Source: Sphingomonas ginsenosidimutans
Lineage (GTDB): Bacteria > Pseudomonadota > Alphaproteobacteria > Sphingomonadales > Sphingomonadaceae
DNA: 64,000 nucleotides
Assembly: GCF_002374835.1 (NCBI RefSeq)
Contig: NZ_NWVD01000003.1
Span: 372,001-436,000, forward strand
Direction of reading: 5' to 3'
This document shows positions 52,413 to 61,325 of the stretch, piece after piece. The translations under genes and the position numbers were made by a program. The notes under the pieces were generated by a model. The model worked only from the letters and a program-made list of their open reading frames with translations, searched no databases and was not told the DNA's origin. The number at the start of each line of letters is the position of its first letter. Position 1 is the stretch's first letter.

Positions 52413-52898
52413 ATGATCCGCCGCCTTGCCCCCGTTCTGATGGTCGCGCTGGCCGCCTGCCAGCAGCAGTCCGAACCCGCCACGAATGCCGTCACGCCTG
52501 TTCCCGTTGCGACCCCGTCACCCGCGGGCAGTCCGAGCCCCCCCGGACCGATGACGCGCTATGTCGGCAGCTATCCGACCGACGCCGTGAGCGGAACGAA
52601 CTTCCTGGCCGATCCCATGGTCGGGGCGGCCGTCGCCGCGGCCGTGCCGGACAAAGCGATACGTGACCGGGTGCTGGACCGCGCGGTCACCGCGTCGCCG
52701 ATCGTGATGTTCGACGGACGGGTGCTGTCATGGGGATGCGAGCCGCACAATTGCGGCCCGCACAATTGGTCGATCGCGATCACGCCCGACGGCAAGCGCA
52801 CGGCGGTCTGCTATTACGATCAGGACGCCAAGGTCGCGCGCTGGTATCCCAAGGGGGCTGGGCCGAACCCGGACAGCGGCTGCCCCTCCGGCGACTGA
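52413..52898 (+). CDS. Lipoprotein of unknown function
   Basis: A 161-residue protein with a short signal peptide and lipobox-like AALAAC (Cys16). A Pro/Ala/Ser-rich linker (about residues 18-48) precedes a small domain with SWGCEPHNCGPHNWSIAI and CYYDQDAKVARWYPKG, which may be stabilised by cysteines. The domain has the look of inhibitor-type periplasmic beta proteins. It starts 16 bases after the GntR gene. No function is recognised. Confidence 0.75.
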   Translation: MIRRLAPVLMVALAACQQQSEPATNAVTPVPVATPSPAGSPSPPGPMTRYVGSYPTDAVSGTNFLADPMVGAAVAAAVPDKAIRDRVLDRAVTASPIVMFDGRVLSWGCEPHNCGPHNWSIAITPDGKRTAVCYYDQDAKVARWYPKGAGPNPDSGCPSGD

Positions 52899-52901
52899 CC
52901 G

Positions 52902-54572
52902 TCAGAACGCGTCGGCCGGCAGCGCGTAGAGCACCGCCGCCGGCGCGTTGGCCGCGGCTTCCAGCCCGAACGCCTCGGGCAGGATCTGGTCGAGATAGAA
53001 GGCGGCGGCGGTCGTCCTCACCGCATCCCCCGCCGCGGCGCCCGCCTGCCGCTCCATCAGCCAGCCGCACGCAGCGACCGACAGCATCGTCAGGAACGGA
53101 TAGCTGGCCGCCTGCCGGTCATCGGCCTCGACCGTCTGTAGCCGGCGGCCGACCGCCTCGCAGCTGTCGATCAGCCGGACCAGTTGCGGATGGCGTGCCT
53201 CGCCCCGCATGTCGGCGATCAGATCGGCGAAGGTGCCGCCATTGGCCATCGCCAGCTTGCGGCCAACCAGATCGGCGGCCTGGATGCCGTTGGTCCCTTC
53301 ATAGATCGGCGTGATCCGCGCGTCGCGGAAGAACTGCGCCGCGCCCGTCTCCTCGACATAGCCCATGCCGCCGTGGACCTGTACGCCGATGCTGGCGACT
53401 TCGTTGCCGATGTCGGTCGCATGCGCCTTGGCCAGCGGGGTCATGATTTCCAGCCGCTCCTTGGCCTTGGCATCGCCCAGCCCGGCGCGGTCGACCATCC
53501 CGCAGGCGTAATAGACCAACGCACGCGCGGCCATCGTCTGAGCCTTCATACGCAGCAGCATGCGGCGCACGTCGGGATGCTCGACGATCGCGGCGGGGCG
53601 TCCGTCGCGCACGCCCTGGATGCGTTCGCGCGCATAGGCGGCGGCCTTCTGCGTCGCGCCCTCCGCCACCTGCACGCCCTGAAGCCCGACGTTGAGGCGG
53701 GCGTTGTTCATCATTGTGAACATCGCCCGCATCCCGCCCAGCTCCGGGCCGATCAGCTCGCCGATGCAATCGTCATGGTCGCCGAACGACAGGACGCAGG
53801 TGGGGGAGGCGTGCAGTCCCATCTTGTGTTCGATCGACACCACCCGCACGTCGTTGGGCGTGCCGTCCAGCCGCACCTTGGGGACGAGGAACAGCGAGAT
53901 GCCCTTGGTACCCTCCGGCGCGCCCGGCGTGCGCGCCAGTACGAGGTGCACGATATTGTCGGTCAGGTCATGATCGCCGAACGAGATGTAGATCTTCGTC
54001 CCCTTGATCGCGAAGGTGCCGTCGCCGCGCGGGGTGGCGGTGGCGCGCAGCGCGCCGACGTCACTACCCGCCTGCGGCTCGGTGAGGTTCATCGTGCCGG
54101 ACCATTCGCCGGTCGCCAGTTTCGGCAGGTAGGTCGCTTGCTGTTCGGGGGTGCCATGGTGCTGCAACGCCTCGATCGCGCCGACCGACAGGATCGGGGC
54201 AAGCGCGAAGCCCATGTTGGCGGTGCCCAGCGTTTCCAGCACCGCGGCCTGCACAGCGAACGGCAGCCCCTGCCCCCCGAACGCCTCCGGCACGCCGATC
54301 GTCCCCCAGCCGCCGTCGACATAGGCGCGATAGGCGGCGGGATAGCCATCCGGCATGACCACGCCGTCGGGGGTCCATTTCGCCCCAACGGTATCGCCCG
54401 CGCGCGCCAGCGGCGCCCATTCTCCCTCCGCGAACTGCGCGATCCCTTCGAGCACCGCGTCGATCACGTCGGGGGTGGCGGCGGCGAAGCGATCGGTTGC
54501 GGCCAGTTCGTCGAGGCGAACGACGTGATCGAGGACGAAACGCTGGTCGGCGACGGGGGCGGTGAAGGTCAT
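52902..54572 (-). CDS. Acyl-CoA dehydrogenase with C-terminal extension
   Basis: A 556-residue flavoprotein, longer than the usual 380 residues, with the C-terminal domain found in long FadE-type enzymes (AidB/DMSP-CoA dehydrogenase-like). It contains MNLTEPQAGSDVGALRATA, IKGTKIYISFGDHDL, VGLQGVQVAEGATQKAAAYA, QVHGGMGYVEETGAAQFFRDARI and the catalytic IYEGTNGIQAADLVGRKL with its Glu. The substrate is not predictable. It stands alone, ending only four bases from the convergent lipoprotein gene. Confidence 0.93.
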   Translation of the reverse strand: MTFTAPVADQRFVLDHVVRLDELAATDRFAAATPDVIDAVLEGIAQFAEGEWAPLARAGDTVGAKWTPDGVVMPDGYPAAYRAYVDGGWGTIGVPEAFGGQGLPFAVQAAVLETLGTANMGFALAPILSVGAIEALQHHGTPEQQATYLPKLATGEWSGTMNLTEPQAGSDVGALRATATPRGDGTFAIKGTKIYISFGDHDLTDNIVHLVLARTPGAPEGTKGISLFLVPKVRLDGTPNDVRVVSIEHKMGLHASPTCVLSFGDHDDCIGELIGPELGGMRAMFTMMNNARLNVGLQGVQVAEGATQKAAAYARERIQGVRDGRPAAIVEHPDVRRMLLRMKAQTMAARALVYYACGMVDRAGLGDAKAKERLEIMTPLAKAHATDIGNEVASIGVQVHGGMGYVEETGAAQFFRDARITPIYEGTNGIQAADLVGRKLAMANGGTFADLIADMRGEARHPQLVRLIDSCEAVGRRLQTVEADDRQAASYPFLTMLSVAACGWLMERQAGAAAGDAVRTTAAAFYLDQILPEAFGLEAAANAPAAVLYALPADAF

Positions 54573-54609
54573 TTCGGTCTCCTGGCCGGCAACGCTATAC
54601 CGACCGGCG

Positions 54610-55536
54610 ATGACCGCTCAACACCCTCGTATCCGACGCTACGGCATGGCCGCCATCCATGAGGCGGCGGCGCTGATTCGCGGCGGTGGTATCGTCGCGA
54701 TCCCGACCGAGACGGTCTATGGCCTCGCCGCCGACGCGCGCGATTCGGCGGCGGTGGCGCGCATCTATGCCGCCAAGGGGCGGCCGTCGTTCAATCCGCT
54801 GATCGTGCACGTGCCGGACGCGGCGGCGGCGGAGCGGATCGCGGTGTTCGACGATGACGCGCGCGCGCTGGCCGCCGCCTTCTGGCCCGGCCCGCTGACA
54901 TTGGTGCTGCCGATCCGCGCTGGCGCCGGCATCGCATCGCTGGCGACCGCCGGGCTGGACACGGTGGCGGTCCGCGTGCCCGCGCACCGCGCGATGCAGG
55001 CGCTGCTCGCGGCCAGCGCCGCGCCGCTCGCCGCGCCGTCCGCCAATGCCAGCAATGCGATCAGCCCGACGCGCGCCGCGCATGTCGCGGCCAGCCTGGG
55101 CGCAAGCGTACCGCTGATCGTCGATGACGGTTCGACGACCGCGGGGGTCGAATCGACGATCGTGGCAGGCCGCACGATCCTGCGCCCCGGCCCCGTCACG
55201 GCGGAAATGCTGCGTGAAATTCTACCGGTGGCGCCAGGGACGAGCGCGCACATCAGCGCGCCGGGGCAGCTGGCGACGCATTATGCGCCGCGCAAGCCGC
55301 TGCGTCTCGACGCGGTGGCAGCAGACGACGACGAGTGGCTGATCGGTTTCGGCAGCGTCGCCGGCGACGACATGCTGTCGGCGACCGGCGACATGGTGGA
55401 AGCGGCCGCGCGGCTGTTCGACGCGCTTCACCGCGCCGATGCGAGCGACCGGTCGCGGATCGCGGTGGCGCCGGTGCCCGAACAGGACATCGGCGCCGCG
55501 ATCAACGACCGGCTGCGCCGCGCCGCGGCCCGGTGA
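54610..55536 (+). CDS. L-threonylcarbamoyladenylate synthase (TsaC/Sua5)
   Basis: Makes the threonylcarbamoyl-AMP used for t6A37 in tRNA. It has 308 residues, so it is the longer Sua5 form with a YrdC domain and a C-terminal Sua5 domain. Signature segments are IPTETVYGLAADA, KGRPSFNPLIVHV, FWPGPLTLVLP, APSANASNAISPTRA, and SPGxLxxHYAP-like ISAPGQLATHYAPRKPL. I chose the ATG at 54610, as the longer frame overlaps the divergent promoter. Confidence 0.95.
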   Translation: MTAQHPRIRRYGMAAIHEAAALIRGGGIVAIPTETVYGLAADARDSAAVARIYAAKGRPSFNPLIVHVPDAAAAERIAVFDDDARALAAAFWPGPLTLVLPIRAGAGIASLATAGLDTVAVRVPAHRAMQALLAASAAPLAAPSANASNAISPTRAAHVAASLGASVPLIVDDGSTTAGVESTIVAGRTILRPGPVTAEMLREILPVAPGTSAHISAPGQLATHYAPRKPLRLDAVAADDDEWLIGFGSVAGDDMLSATGDMVEAAARLFDALHRADASDRSRIAVAPVPEQDIGAAINDRLRRAAAR

Positions 55537-55540
55537 TCCG

Positions 55541-56080
55541 TCAGGCCGTGACGGCGCGACTGCGCGCTGCGAAGCTCTTGCGCAGTTTCTGCAGCTTGGG
55601 CGGGATCACTGCCAGGCAATAGGGATTGCGCTGTCCTTCGCCTTCCCAGTAATCCTGATGATAGCCCTCGGCGGGATACCATTCGGCCATGGGTTCGATC
55701 GTGGTGACGATCGGCTTGGGCCAATCCTCCTGCGCGCGCGCGATCGCCTGGTTGGCCTGTTCTTCCTGCATCACCGTCGCGGGGAAGATCGCCGAGCGAT
55801 ATTGCGTGCCCACGTCATTGCCCTGGCGGTTGAGCTGCGTCGGGTCGTGCGTGGCGAAGAAGATGTCGAGCAGGTCGGCGTAGCTGACCTGCGCCGGATC
55901 GAAGCCGACGCGGATCGCCTCCGCATGGCCGGTGTCGCCGCCGCACACCTGCTTGTAGGTCGGGTTGGGAACGTGCCCGCCGATATAGCCGCTTTCGACG
56001 CTTTCCACGCCGATCACATCCTTGAACACCGCCTCCGTGCACCAGAAGCAGCCGCCGGCCAGCGTCGCATATTCGGTCAT
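55541..56080 (-). CDS. msrA: Peptide methionine-S-oxide reductase MsrA
   Basis: Repairs methionine-(S)-sulfoxide in proteins. It has 179 residues from the ATG at 56080. The active site [11 protein letters not shown] has catalytic Cys11; [19 protein letters not shown] and the [10 protein letters not shown] segment are typical. It converges on TsaC/Sua5 with four bases between stops. A Met eight codons upstream is the alternative start. Confidence 0.96.
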   Translation of the reverse strand: MTEYATLAGGCFWCTEAVFKDVIGVESVESGYIGGHVPNPTYKQVCGGDTGHAEAIRVGFDPAQVSYADLLDIFFATHDPTQLNRQGNDVGTQYRSAIFPATVMQEEQANQAIARAQEDWPKPIVTTIEPMAEWYPAEGYHQDYWEGEGQRNPYCLAVIPPKLQKLRKSFAARSRAVTA

Positions 56081-56145
56081 TTCCGGGTCTCCTTTGCCTC
56101 CCATGTAGGAACGCGCTACCGCCGCGGCAAAGGGAGCGCGCGGCG

Positions 56146-57141
56146 ATGATCGACGGCAAGGTGATGGTGACGGGCGGGGCAGGCTATATCGGTAGCCATG
56201 CCGTGCTGGCGCTGCTGGATGCGGGCTATCGGGTGGTCGTGGTCGACAATCTGGTCACCGGTTTCGCCTGGGCGGTCGATCCGCGCGCGACGCTGGTGGA
56301 GATGGCGGTGGAGGATCCGTCGATCCGCGACGTGATGGCCGAACATCGCGTGCGCGCGGTGATGCATTTCGCCGGATCGGTGGTGGTGCCTGAATCGGTT
56401 GCCGACCCGCTCAAATATTATCGCAACAACACCGCAGCGACGCGCACGCTGATCGAAAGCGCGGTCGCGGCGGGCGTGCCGCATTTTATCTTCTCCTCGA
56501 CCGCCGCGACCTATGGCACGCCGGACAAGGTGCCGGTGGCGGAGGGCGATCCGACCCGCCCGATCAACCCCTATGGCATGTCCAAGCTGATGACCGAGGC
56601 GATGCTGCGCGACGTCGCGGCGGCACATCCGCTCAATTACGCGTGCCTACGCTATTTCAACGTCGCCGGCGCCGATCCGCAGGGGCGCAGCGGGCAATCG
56701 ACGGTGGGGGCGACGCATCTCATCAAGATCGCGGTGGAGGCGGCGACCGGCAAGCGCGCGGCGGTATCGGTGTTCGGCACCGATTTCCCGACCCGCGACG
56801 GCACGGGGGTGCGCGACTATATCCACGTCAGCGACCTCGCCGAGGCGCATGTCGCGGCACTGAAACTGCTGGTCGAGCGGCCGGGCGACAGCCACATCCT
56901 CAACGCCGGCTATGGTCGCGGCTTTTCGGTGCTGGAAGTTCTCGACGCGGTCGACCGGGTCACCAATCTTTCGATCGAACGCCGACTGGAGGGGCGCCGC
57001 GCGGGCGACCCCGCCGAACTGGTCGCCGACAATGGCGCGATCCTGCGCACGCTCGACTGGACGCCGCGGCGGGACGATCTCGACGGAATCGTGCGCGATG
57101 CGCTGGCATGGGAGCGCGCGCTGGCGGAGCGCGGCCGGTGA
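56146..57141 (+). CDS. galE: UDP-glucose 4-epimerase
   Basis: Interconverts UDP-glucose and UDP-galactose. It has 331 residues of the extended SDR family: NAD motif [12 protein letters not shown] near the N-terminus, FSSTAATYG, the catalytic [21 protein letters not shown], and [19 protein letters not shown]. The stop overlaps the GTG start of a CitE-like gene, which is functionally unrelated. Confidence 0.95.
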   Translation: MIDGKVMVTGGAGYIGSHAVLALLDAGYRVVVVDNLVTGFAWAVDPRATLVEMAVEDPSIRDVMAEHRVRAVMHFAGSVVVPESVADPLKYYRNNTAATRTLIESAVAAGVPHFIFSSTAATYGTPDKVPVAEGDPTRPINPYGMSKLMTEAMLRDVAAAHPLNYACLRYFNVAGADPQGRSGQSTVGATHLIKIAVEAATGKRAAVSVFGTDFPTRDGTGVRDYIHVSDLAEAHVAALKLLVERPGDSHILNAGYGRGFSVLEVLDAVDRVTNLSIERRLEGRRAGDPAELVADNGAILRTLDWTPRRDDLDGIVRDALAWERALAERGR

Positions 57142-57974
57142 GGCTGCGCTCGCTGCTGTTCGTGCCCGGCGACCGGCCGGAGCGGATGGAAAAGGCGCTG
57201 GGGCTGGGCGCCGATGCGCTGATCCTCGATCTGGAGGATGCGGTCGCCGCCCCCGCCAAGCCCGCGGCGCGCAGAGCGGTGCGGGCCTTCCTGGATGGGC
57301 ACGCCAGCACGAGCGGGCCGGCGCTGTTCGTGCGCGTCAATCCGCTCGATTCAGCGTTCGTCGCCGATGACCTCGCCGTGATCGCCGGTGCCGGAATGGT
57401 GGGCGTCGTCCTGCCGAAGGCGGAGGGGCGCGGGTCGGTGGAGACGCTGCGCGCGATGTTGCCGGGCGACTATCGCATCCTGCCGATCGCCAGCGAGACC
57501 GCGCGCGCGGTGTTCACGCTGGGCGATTATCACGGTGACGGCCTGGCGGGGCTGACCTGGGGGGCGGAGGATCTGCCCGCCGCTATCGGCGCGGTGACCG
57601 CGCGGGAGGCGGACGGCAGCTACACCGATCCGTATCGCGTGGTCCGCGCGCTGACGCTGTTCGGCGCGCACGCCGCGGGCGTGCCGGCGATCGAGACCGT
57701 CTATCCCGATTTCCGCGATCTGGACGGTCTGGCCGGCTATGCCGCGCGCGGGCAGCGCGATGGCTTCACGGGCATGATGGCGATCCACCCGGCGCAGGTA
57801 CCGGTCATCAACGCCGCATTCTCGCCGTCCGAACAGGAGATCAACCACGCGCGGCGGATCGTTGCGCTGTTCGATGCCAACCCCGGCGCGGGCGCGCTGC
57901 AGCTCGATGGGCGAATGGTCGATGCGCCGCACCTGAAGGCGGCGCGGCGGCTACTGGCGGCGGCGGGCGAATAA
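57138..57974 (+). CDS. CitE-like HpcH/HpaI family CoA-ester lyase
   Basis: A 278-residue protein starting at GTG 57138 in the galE stop (GTGA). The family motifs are LRSLLFVPGDRPERMEKAL, ALILDLEDAVA, FVRVNPLDS, and TWGAEDLPAAIGA, with Asp and Glu residues for Mg binding. CitE-like members include citramalyl-CoA and malyl-CoA lyases; no other citrate lyase subunits are here, so a stand-alone CoA-ester lyase or thioesterase is likely. The 3' end overlaps the convergent PAP2 gene by 24 bases. Confidence 0.9.
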   Translation: MRLRSLLFVPGDRPERMEKALGLGADALILDLEDAVAAPAKPAARRAVRAFLDGHASTSGPALFVRVNPLDSAFVADDLAVIAGAGMVGVVLPKAEGRGSVETLRAMLPGDYRILPIASETARAVFTLGDYHGDGLAGLTWGAEDLPAAIGAVTAREADGSYTDPYRVVRALTLFGAHAAGVPAIETVYPDFRDLDGLAGYAARGQRDGFTGMMAIHPAQVPVINAAFSPSEQEINHARRIVALFDANPGAGALQLDGRMVDAPHLKAARRLLAAAGE

Positions 57975-58679
57975 GGCGCGGCGCCACCACGCGCCGATCC
58001 ACCACCACAGGGCCGCCCAGGCCGTCCCCGCGCACCAGCCGGCCAGCACGTCGGACGGCCAGTGGACGCCCAGATAGACGCGGCTGATCCCGATGATCCC
58101 GACCAGCAGCACCGCCACCACGATCGTGTAGCTGCGCGCGGCGCGGCTGCGTTCGACCTGCGCGACCAGCCCGGCGAGCGTCAGATAGACGATCGCGCTG
58201 TTCGTCGCATGACCGCTGGGGAAACTCAGCCCGCCGACCTGGACCAGATGATCGACCAGTTCAGGGCGCGGGCGGCCGACCCAATGCTTCGCCAGTCCCG
58301 ACACGATCGACCCGGCGATCGTTGCGGCGGCGACCAGCCCCGCGGTCAGCCACAGCCGGCGGACCAGCAGCAGGCCGATCGCGGCCGCGGTCACCGTCGT
58401 CAGCACCGTCACCCCACCCAGCGCGGTCAGGTCGACCATCGCCTCGTGCAGCGAGGCGGGGCCGACCGGTTGCGCGGGATCGTCGGCGCGGCGCAGCGCC
58501 AGCATGATCGCGCGATCCCAGGCGAACGGAACCTGATCGATCACGAGGAAGGCGAGCAGCATCACCGCCACAAGCCCGCCGATCGCCATTGCCGCCCATA
58601 ACGCGCGGGGCGCCGGTGGCGCTTGCGCCGGTTCGCGGTCGGGGAACAGGGGCTGTGGATCGGTCGCGTGGGAAGACAT
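57951..58679 (-). CDS. PAP2 family phosphatase
   Basis: A 242-residue membrane protein with about six segments. All three acid phosphatase motifs are present: KHWVGRPRP, PSGHATNS and SRVYLGVHWPSDVLAG. Bacterial members dephosphorylate undecaprenyl diphosphate or phosphatidyl-type lipids on the periplasmic face. It overlaps the end of the CitE-like gene and lies downstream of the tRNA-Lys gene on the same strand. Confidence 0.94.
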   Translation of the reverse strand: MSSHATDPQPLFPDREPAQAPPAPRALWAAMAIGGLVAVMLLAFLVIDQVPFAWDRAIMLALRRADDPAQPVGPASLHEAMVDLTALGGVTVLTTVTAAAIGLLLVRRLWLTAGLVAAATIAGSIVSGLAKHWVGRPRPELVDHLVQVGGLSFPSGHATNSAIVYLTLAGLVAQVERSRAARSYTIVVAVLLVGIIGISRVYLGVHWPSDVLAGWCAGTAWAALWWWIGAWWRRALFARRRQ

Positions 58680-58719
58680 GATGGTGCCAACCCTCTTTCC
58701 GGCCGTCCGATCCCCCGCG

Positions 58720-58795
58720 TGGTGGGTCCGCCGGGGCTCGAACCCGGGACCTCTCGATTAAAAGTCGCTTGCTCTACCGACTGAGCTACGGACCC
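58720..58795 (-). tRNA. tRNA-Lys (anticodon TTT)
   Basis: A 76-base cloverleaf with encoded CCA. Acceptor GGGTCCG pairs with CGGACCC, the D arm is GCTC/GAGC, the anticodon loop CTTTTAA gives TTT, and the T arm CCGGG-TTCGAGC-CCCGG is perfect. The anticodon stem pairs well only in its three inner positions; the outer two are A-G and G-A mismatches as I read it. Identity as lysine tRNA is clear from the anticodon. Confidence 0.95.
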
Positions 58796-58805
58796 TCACG
58801 CAGGG

Positions 58806-59303
58806 TTAGCGGCGGGCGTTAGGGACGGCGCGCGCGCGGGTCAACCGGGCATGAAGCTGGCGGACCGTCCGCGCGGTGCGCGGATCGCGCCAGCGCGGGG
58901 CGATCGCCGCCATCGGGCGCAGCACGAAGTCGCGCATTCGGAACGCCGGGTGCGGGATCGTCAGCGTCGGCGACCGCCACGTGCCGCCCGACCACAGGAC
59001 GATGTCGAGATCGATCACCCGTTCCCCCCAGCGCCGCCCGCGCCGCCGGCCGAAATCGCGCTCGATCGCCTTGAGCCGATCGAGCAGCGCAGGGGGCGGT
59101 ACGGTGCTGCGGATCAGCACCGCGGCATTGGCGAAGGTCCGCGTCGACGGGCCGAGCGGCGCGCTGGCGATGATCGGGGAGGCGGTGCCGTCCAGCAGCG
59201 TGATCGCCGCGGCGACCTCCGCACGGGGCGGGCCGTGTCGGCCGCGCCGATTGGAGCCGATCGCCACGACATAGGTTGAGGGATGGGACGTTGAGTGACG
59301 CAC
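58806..59303 (-). CDS. folK: 2-Amino-4-hydroxy-6-hydroxymethyldihydropteridine diphosphokinase
   Basis: Transfers pyrophosphate from ATP to 6-hydroxymethyl-dihydropterin in folate synthesis. It has 165 residues from the GTG at 59303, with the N-terminal VVAIGSNRRG, the signature RWGERVIDLDIVLW (two Asp for Mg), and IPHPAFRMRDFVLRPMAAIAP. The longer frame upstream enters the divergent glycosylase gene. It ends ten bases from the tRNA-Lys 5' end. Confidence 0.93.
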   Translation of the reverse strand: MRHSTSHPSTYVVAIGSNRRGRHGPPRAEVAAAITLLDGTASPIIASAPLGPSTRTFANAAVLIRSTVPPPALLDRLKAIERDFGRRRGRRWGERVIDLDIVLWSGGTWRSPTLTIPHPAFRMRDFVLRPMAAIAPRWRDPRTARTVRQLHARLTRARAVPNARR

Positions 59304-59326
59304 CCGTTCGCGCCTAACGAAAGACG

Positions 59327-60004
59327 ATGGACTTCGCACCCTCTCCGCTGCCCGAAACCGAGCCGCCCCGCGACTGCCCGCGCTGCCCGCGGCTGGTGGC
59401 GGTGCGCGCGGCATTGCGGATCGAGCATCCCGACTGGTGGAACGCCCCGGTCCGCGCGTTCGGCGATCCCGATGCATGGCTGGCGATCGTCGGGCTGGCA
59501 CCGGGCAAGCAGGGCGCGAACCGCACCGGCCGTCCGTTCACCGGCGATTATTCGGGCGACCTGCTGTTCAACACGCTGGCGCGATACGGGCTGGCGACGG
59601 GCCAGTACGAGGGTAGTCCCGCCGATACGCTGGCGCTGACCGGGGCGGTCATCATCAATGCGGTGAAGTGCCTGCCCCCGGAGAACAAGCCGACGCCGGA
59701 GGAAATCCGCACCTGCCGCCCGTTCCTGGAGGGGCAGGCGGGCGCGCTGCCCAATGCCCGCGTGTTCGTCGCGCTGGGGCAGATCGCGCATCAATCGATC
59801 GTCAAGGTGCTGGGCGGCAAGCTGCCCAAGGCGCGGTTCGGACATCTGGCCGAACATCGCATGCCCGACGGGCGCATCCTGATCGATAGCTACCATTGCA
59901 GCCGCTACAACCAGAACACCGGCCGGCTGACGCCCGAGATGTTCGCGGCGGTGTTCGAACGCGCGCTGGCGGTGCGCGATCAGGCGGTGCCGCGCGCTTC
60001 TTGA
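59327..60004 (+). CDS. Uracil-DNA glycosylase, family 5 (UDGb-like)
   Basis: A 225-residue protein that would remove uracil or other deaminated bases from DNA. CPRCPRL at residues 17-23, with further Cys, suggests an iron-sulfur cluster as in families 4 and 5. The glycosylase motif GLAPGKQGANRTGRPFTGDYSG and the VNAVKCLPPENKP and SYHCSRYNQNTGRLT segments match UDGb (motif A lacking the usual polar Asp/Asn). Divergent from folK with 23 bases between them. Confidence 0.92.
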   Translation: MDFAPSPLPETEPPRDCPRCPRLVAVRAALRIEHPDWWNAPVRAFGDPDAWLAIVGLAPGKQGANRTGRPFTGDYSGDLLFNTLARYGLATGQYEGSPADTLALTGAVIINAVKCLPPENKPTPEEIRTCRPFLEGQAGALPNARVFVALGQIAHQSIVKVLGGKLPKARFGHLAEHRMPDGRILIDSYHCSRYNQNTGRLTPEMFAAVFERALAVRDQAVPRAS

Positions 60005-60112
60005 AAAACGGCCGCAGACCGATAGGGAAGGTCGAAAGATCGGGAGAGACGCATGCCGCAGCAAACGGCCGCCCATCAGGGCCATTCCCCGCGGCGGGCA
60101 GGATAGCGCGGC

Positions 60113-61312
60113 GTGTACGATCTGCTTGTCGGACTGAGCGTGATCGAGGCGTCCTCGTTCGTCGCTTCCCCCACCGCGGGCCTGTATTGCGCGCAGTTCG
60201 GGGCGGAGGTGATCCGCGTCGATCCGATCGGCGGCGGGCCGGATTATCGCCGCTGGCCGGTCACCGCGGCGGGCGACTCGCTCTATTGGGAGAATCTCAA
60301 CCGCGCGAAGAAATCGGTCGCGCTCGATCTGGCGCGGGACGAGGGGCGCGAGCTGCTGCAGGCGCTGGTGCGCGCGACCGGTCAGTTCGTCACCAATTTC
60401 CCCGTCGACGGCTTCCTGTCGCACGATACGCTGGCCACCGGCCGGGCCGATCTGGTGACCCTCCGCGTGATGGGCTGGGCGGACGGCAGCCCGGCACTGG
60501 ATTATACCGTCAATAATGCGGTCGGTTATCCGATGCTGACGGGCGAAGGGCCGGCCCCGGTCAACCACGTCCTCCCCGCCTGGGATCTGCTGACGGGTGC
60601 CTATGCCGCGTTTGCGCTGCTCGCCGCGATCCGGCGGCGTGCGGCAACGGGGCAGGGCGGGGAGGTGCGCGTGCCGCTGTCCGACGTCGCGATCGGCACC
60701 GTCGCCAATCTGGGCGGGATCGCCGAGGTGCTTTACGCCGATGCCGACCGGCCGCGGCTGGGCAACACCGTCTACGGCCTGTTCGGGCGCGATTTCACGA
60801 CCCGCGACGGCATGCGTACGATGATCGTGGTGGTGACGCACCGCCAATGGTCGCGGTTGTTGGCGGTGCTGGCACTGGAGGAGGCGGTCGCGGCGGTGGA
60901 AGCGGCGCGTGGTGCCGCCTTCGCGCAGGATGACGGCGCGCGGTTCGTCCATCGCGATGCGCTGATGCCGCTGTTCGAGGCAGCGATCGGGAACCGCGAC
61001 CACGCCGATCTGGCGGCGGCGTTCGACGCGGCCGGGATCGTCCATTCCGCCTATCGCACGATGCGCGAGGCGGCGCGCGACCCTCGGCTCGTCGCCGATA
61101 ACCCGATCTTCGCCGCGCGCGACGACAATCCCAGCGGCTTTGCCTATCCCGCCGCGGGCGCGTTCGCGACAATGCCGCAGCTCGATCGTGCGCCGCCCGT
61201 TCCCGCGCCGCGCAACGGCCAGCATAGCGAACGCGTGCTGGCCGAGCGGCTGGGCCTTTCCTCCGGCGCGATCGCGCGCCTGATCGACGCCGGCGTGGTC
61301 GGCATATCCTGA
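60113..61312 (+). CDS. Class III CoA-transferase (CaiB/BaiF family)
   Basis: A 399-residue protein starting at GTG 60113. Family segments are LSVIEASSFVASPTAGLYCAQFGAEVIRVDPIGGGPDYR, NLNRAKKSVALDL, and VNHVLPAWDLLTGAYAAFALLAAI with the catalytic Asp. It moves CoA between carboxylic acids, for example to activate a substrate acid. It heads a co-directional cluster (CoA-transferase, thiolase, two acyl-CoA dehydrogenases) that looks like a single degradation operon. Confidence 0.93.
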   Translation: MYDLLVGLSVIEASSFVASPTAGLYCAQFGAEVIRVDPIGGGPDYRRWPVTAAGDSLYWENLNRAKKSVALDLARDEGRELLQALVRATGQFVTNFPVDGFLSHDTLATGRADLVTLRVMGWADGSPALDYTVNNAVGYPMLTGEGPAPVNHVLPAWDLLTGAYAAFALLAAIRRRAATGQGGEVRVPLSDVAIGTVANLGGIAEVLYADADRPRLGNTVYGLFGRDFTTRDGMRTMIVVVTHRQWSRLLAVLALEEAVAAVEAARGAAFAQDDGARFVHRDALMPLFEAAIGNRDHADLAAAFDAAGIVHSAYRTMREAARDPRLVADNPIFAARDDNPSGFAYPAAGAFATMPQLDRAPPVPAPRNGQHSERVLAERLGLSSGAIARLIDAGVVGIS

Positions 61313-61325
61313 AGGAACCCATCCT

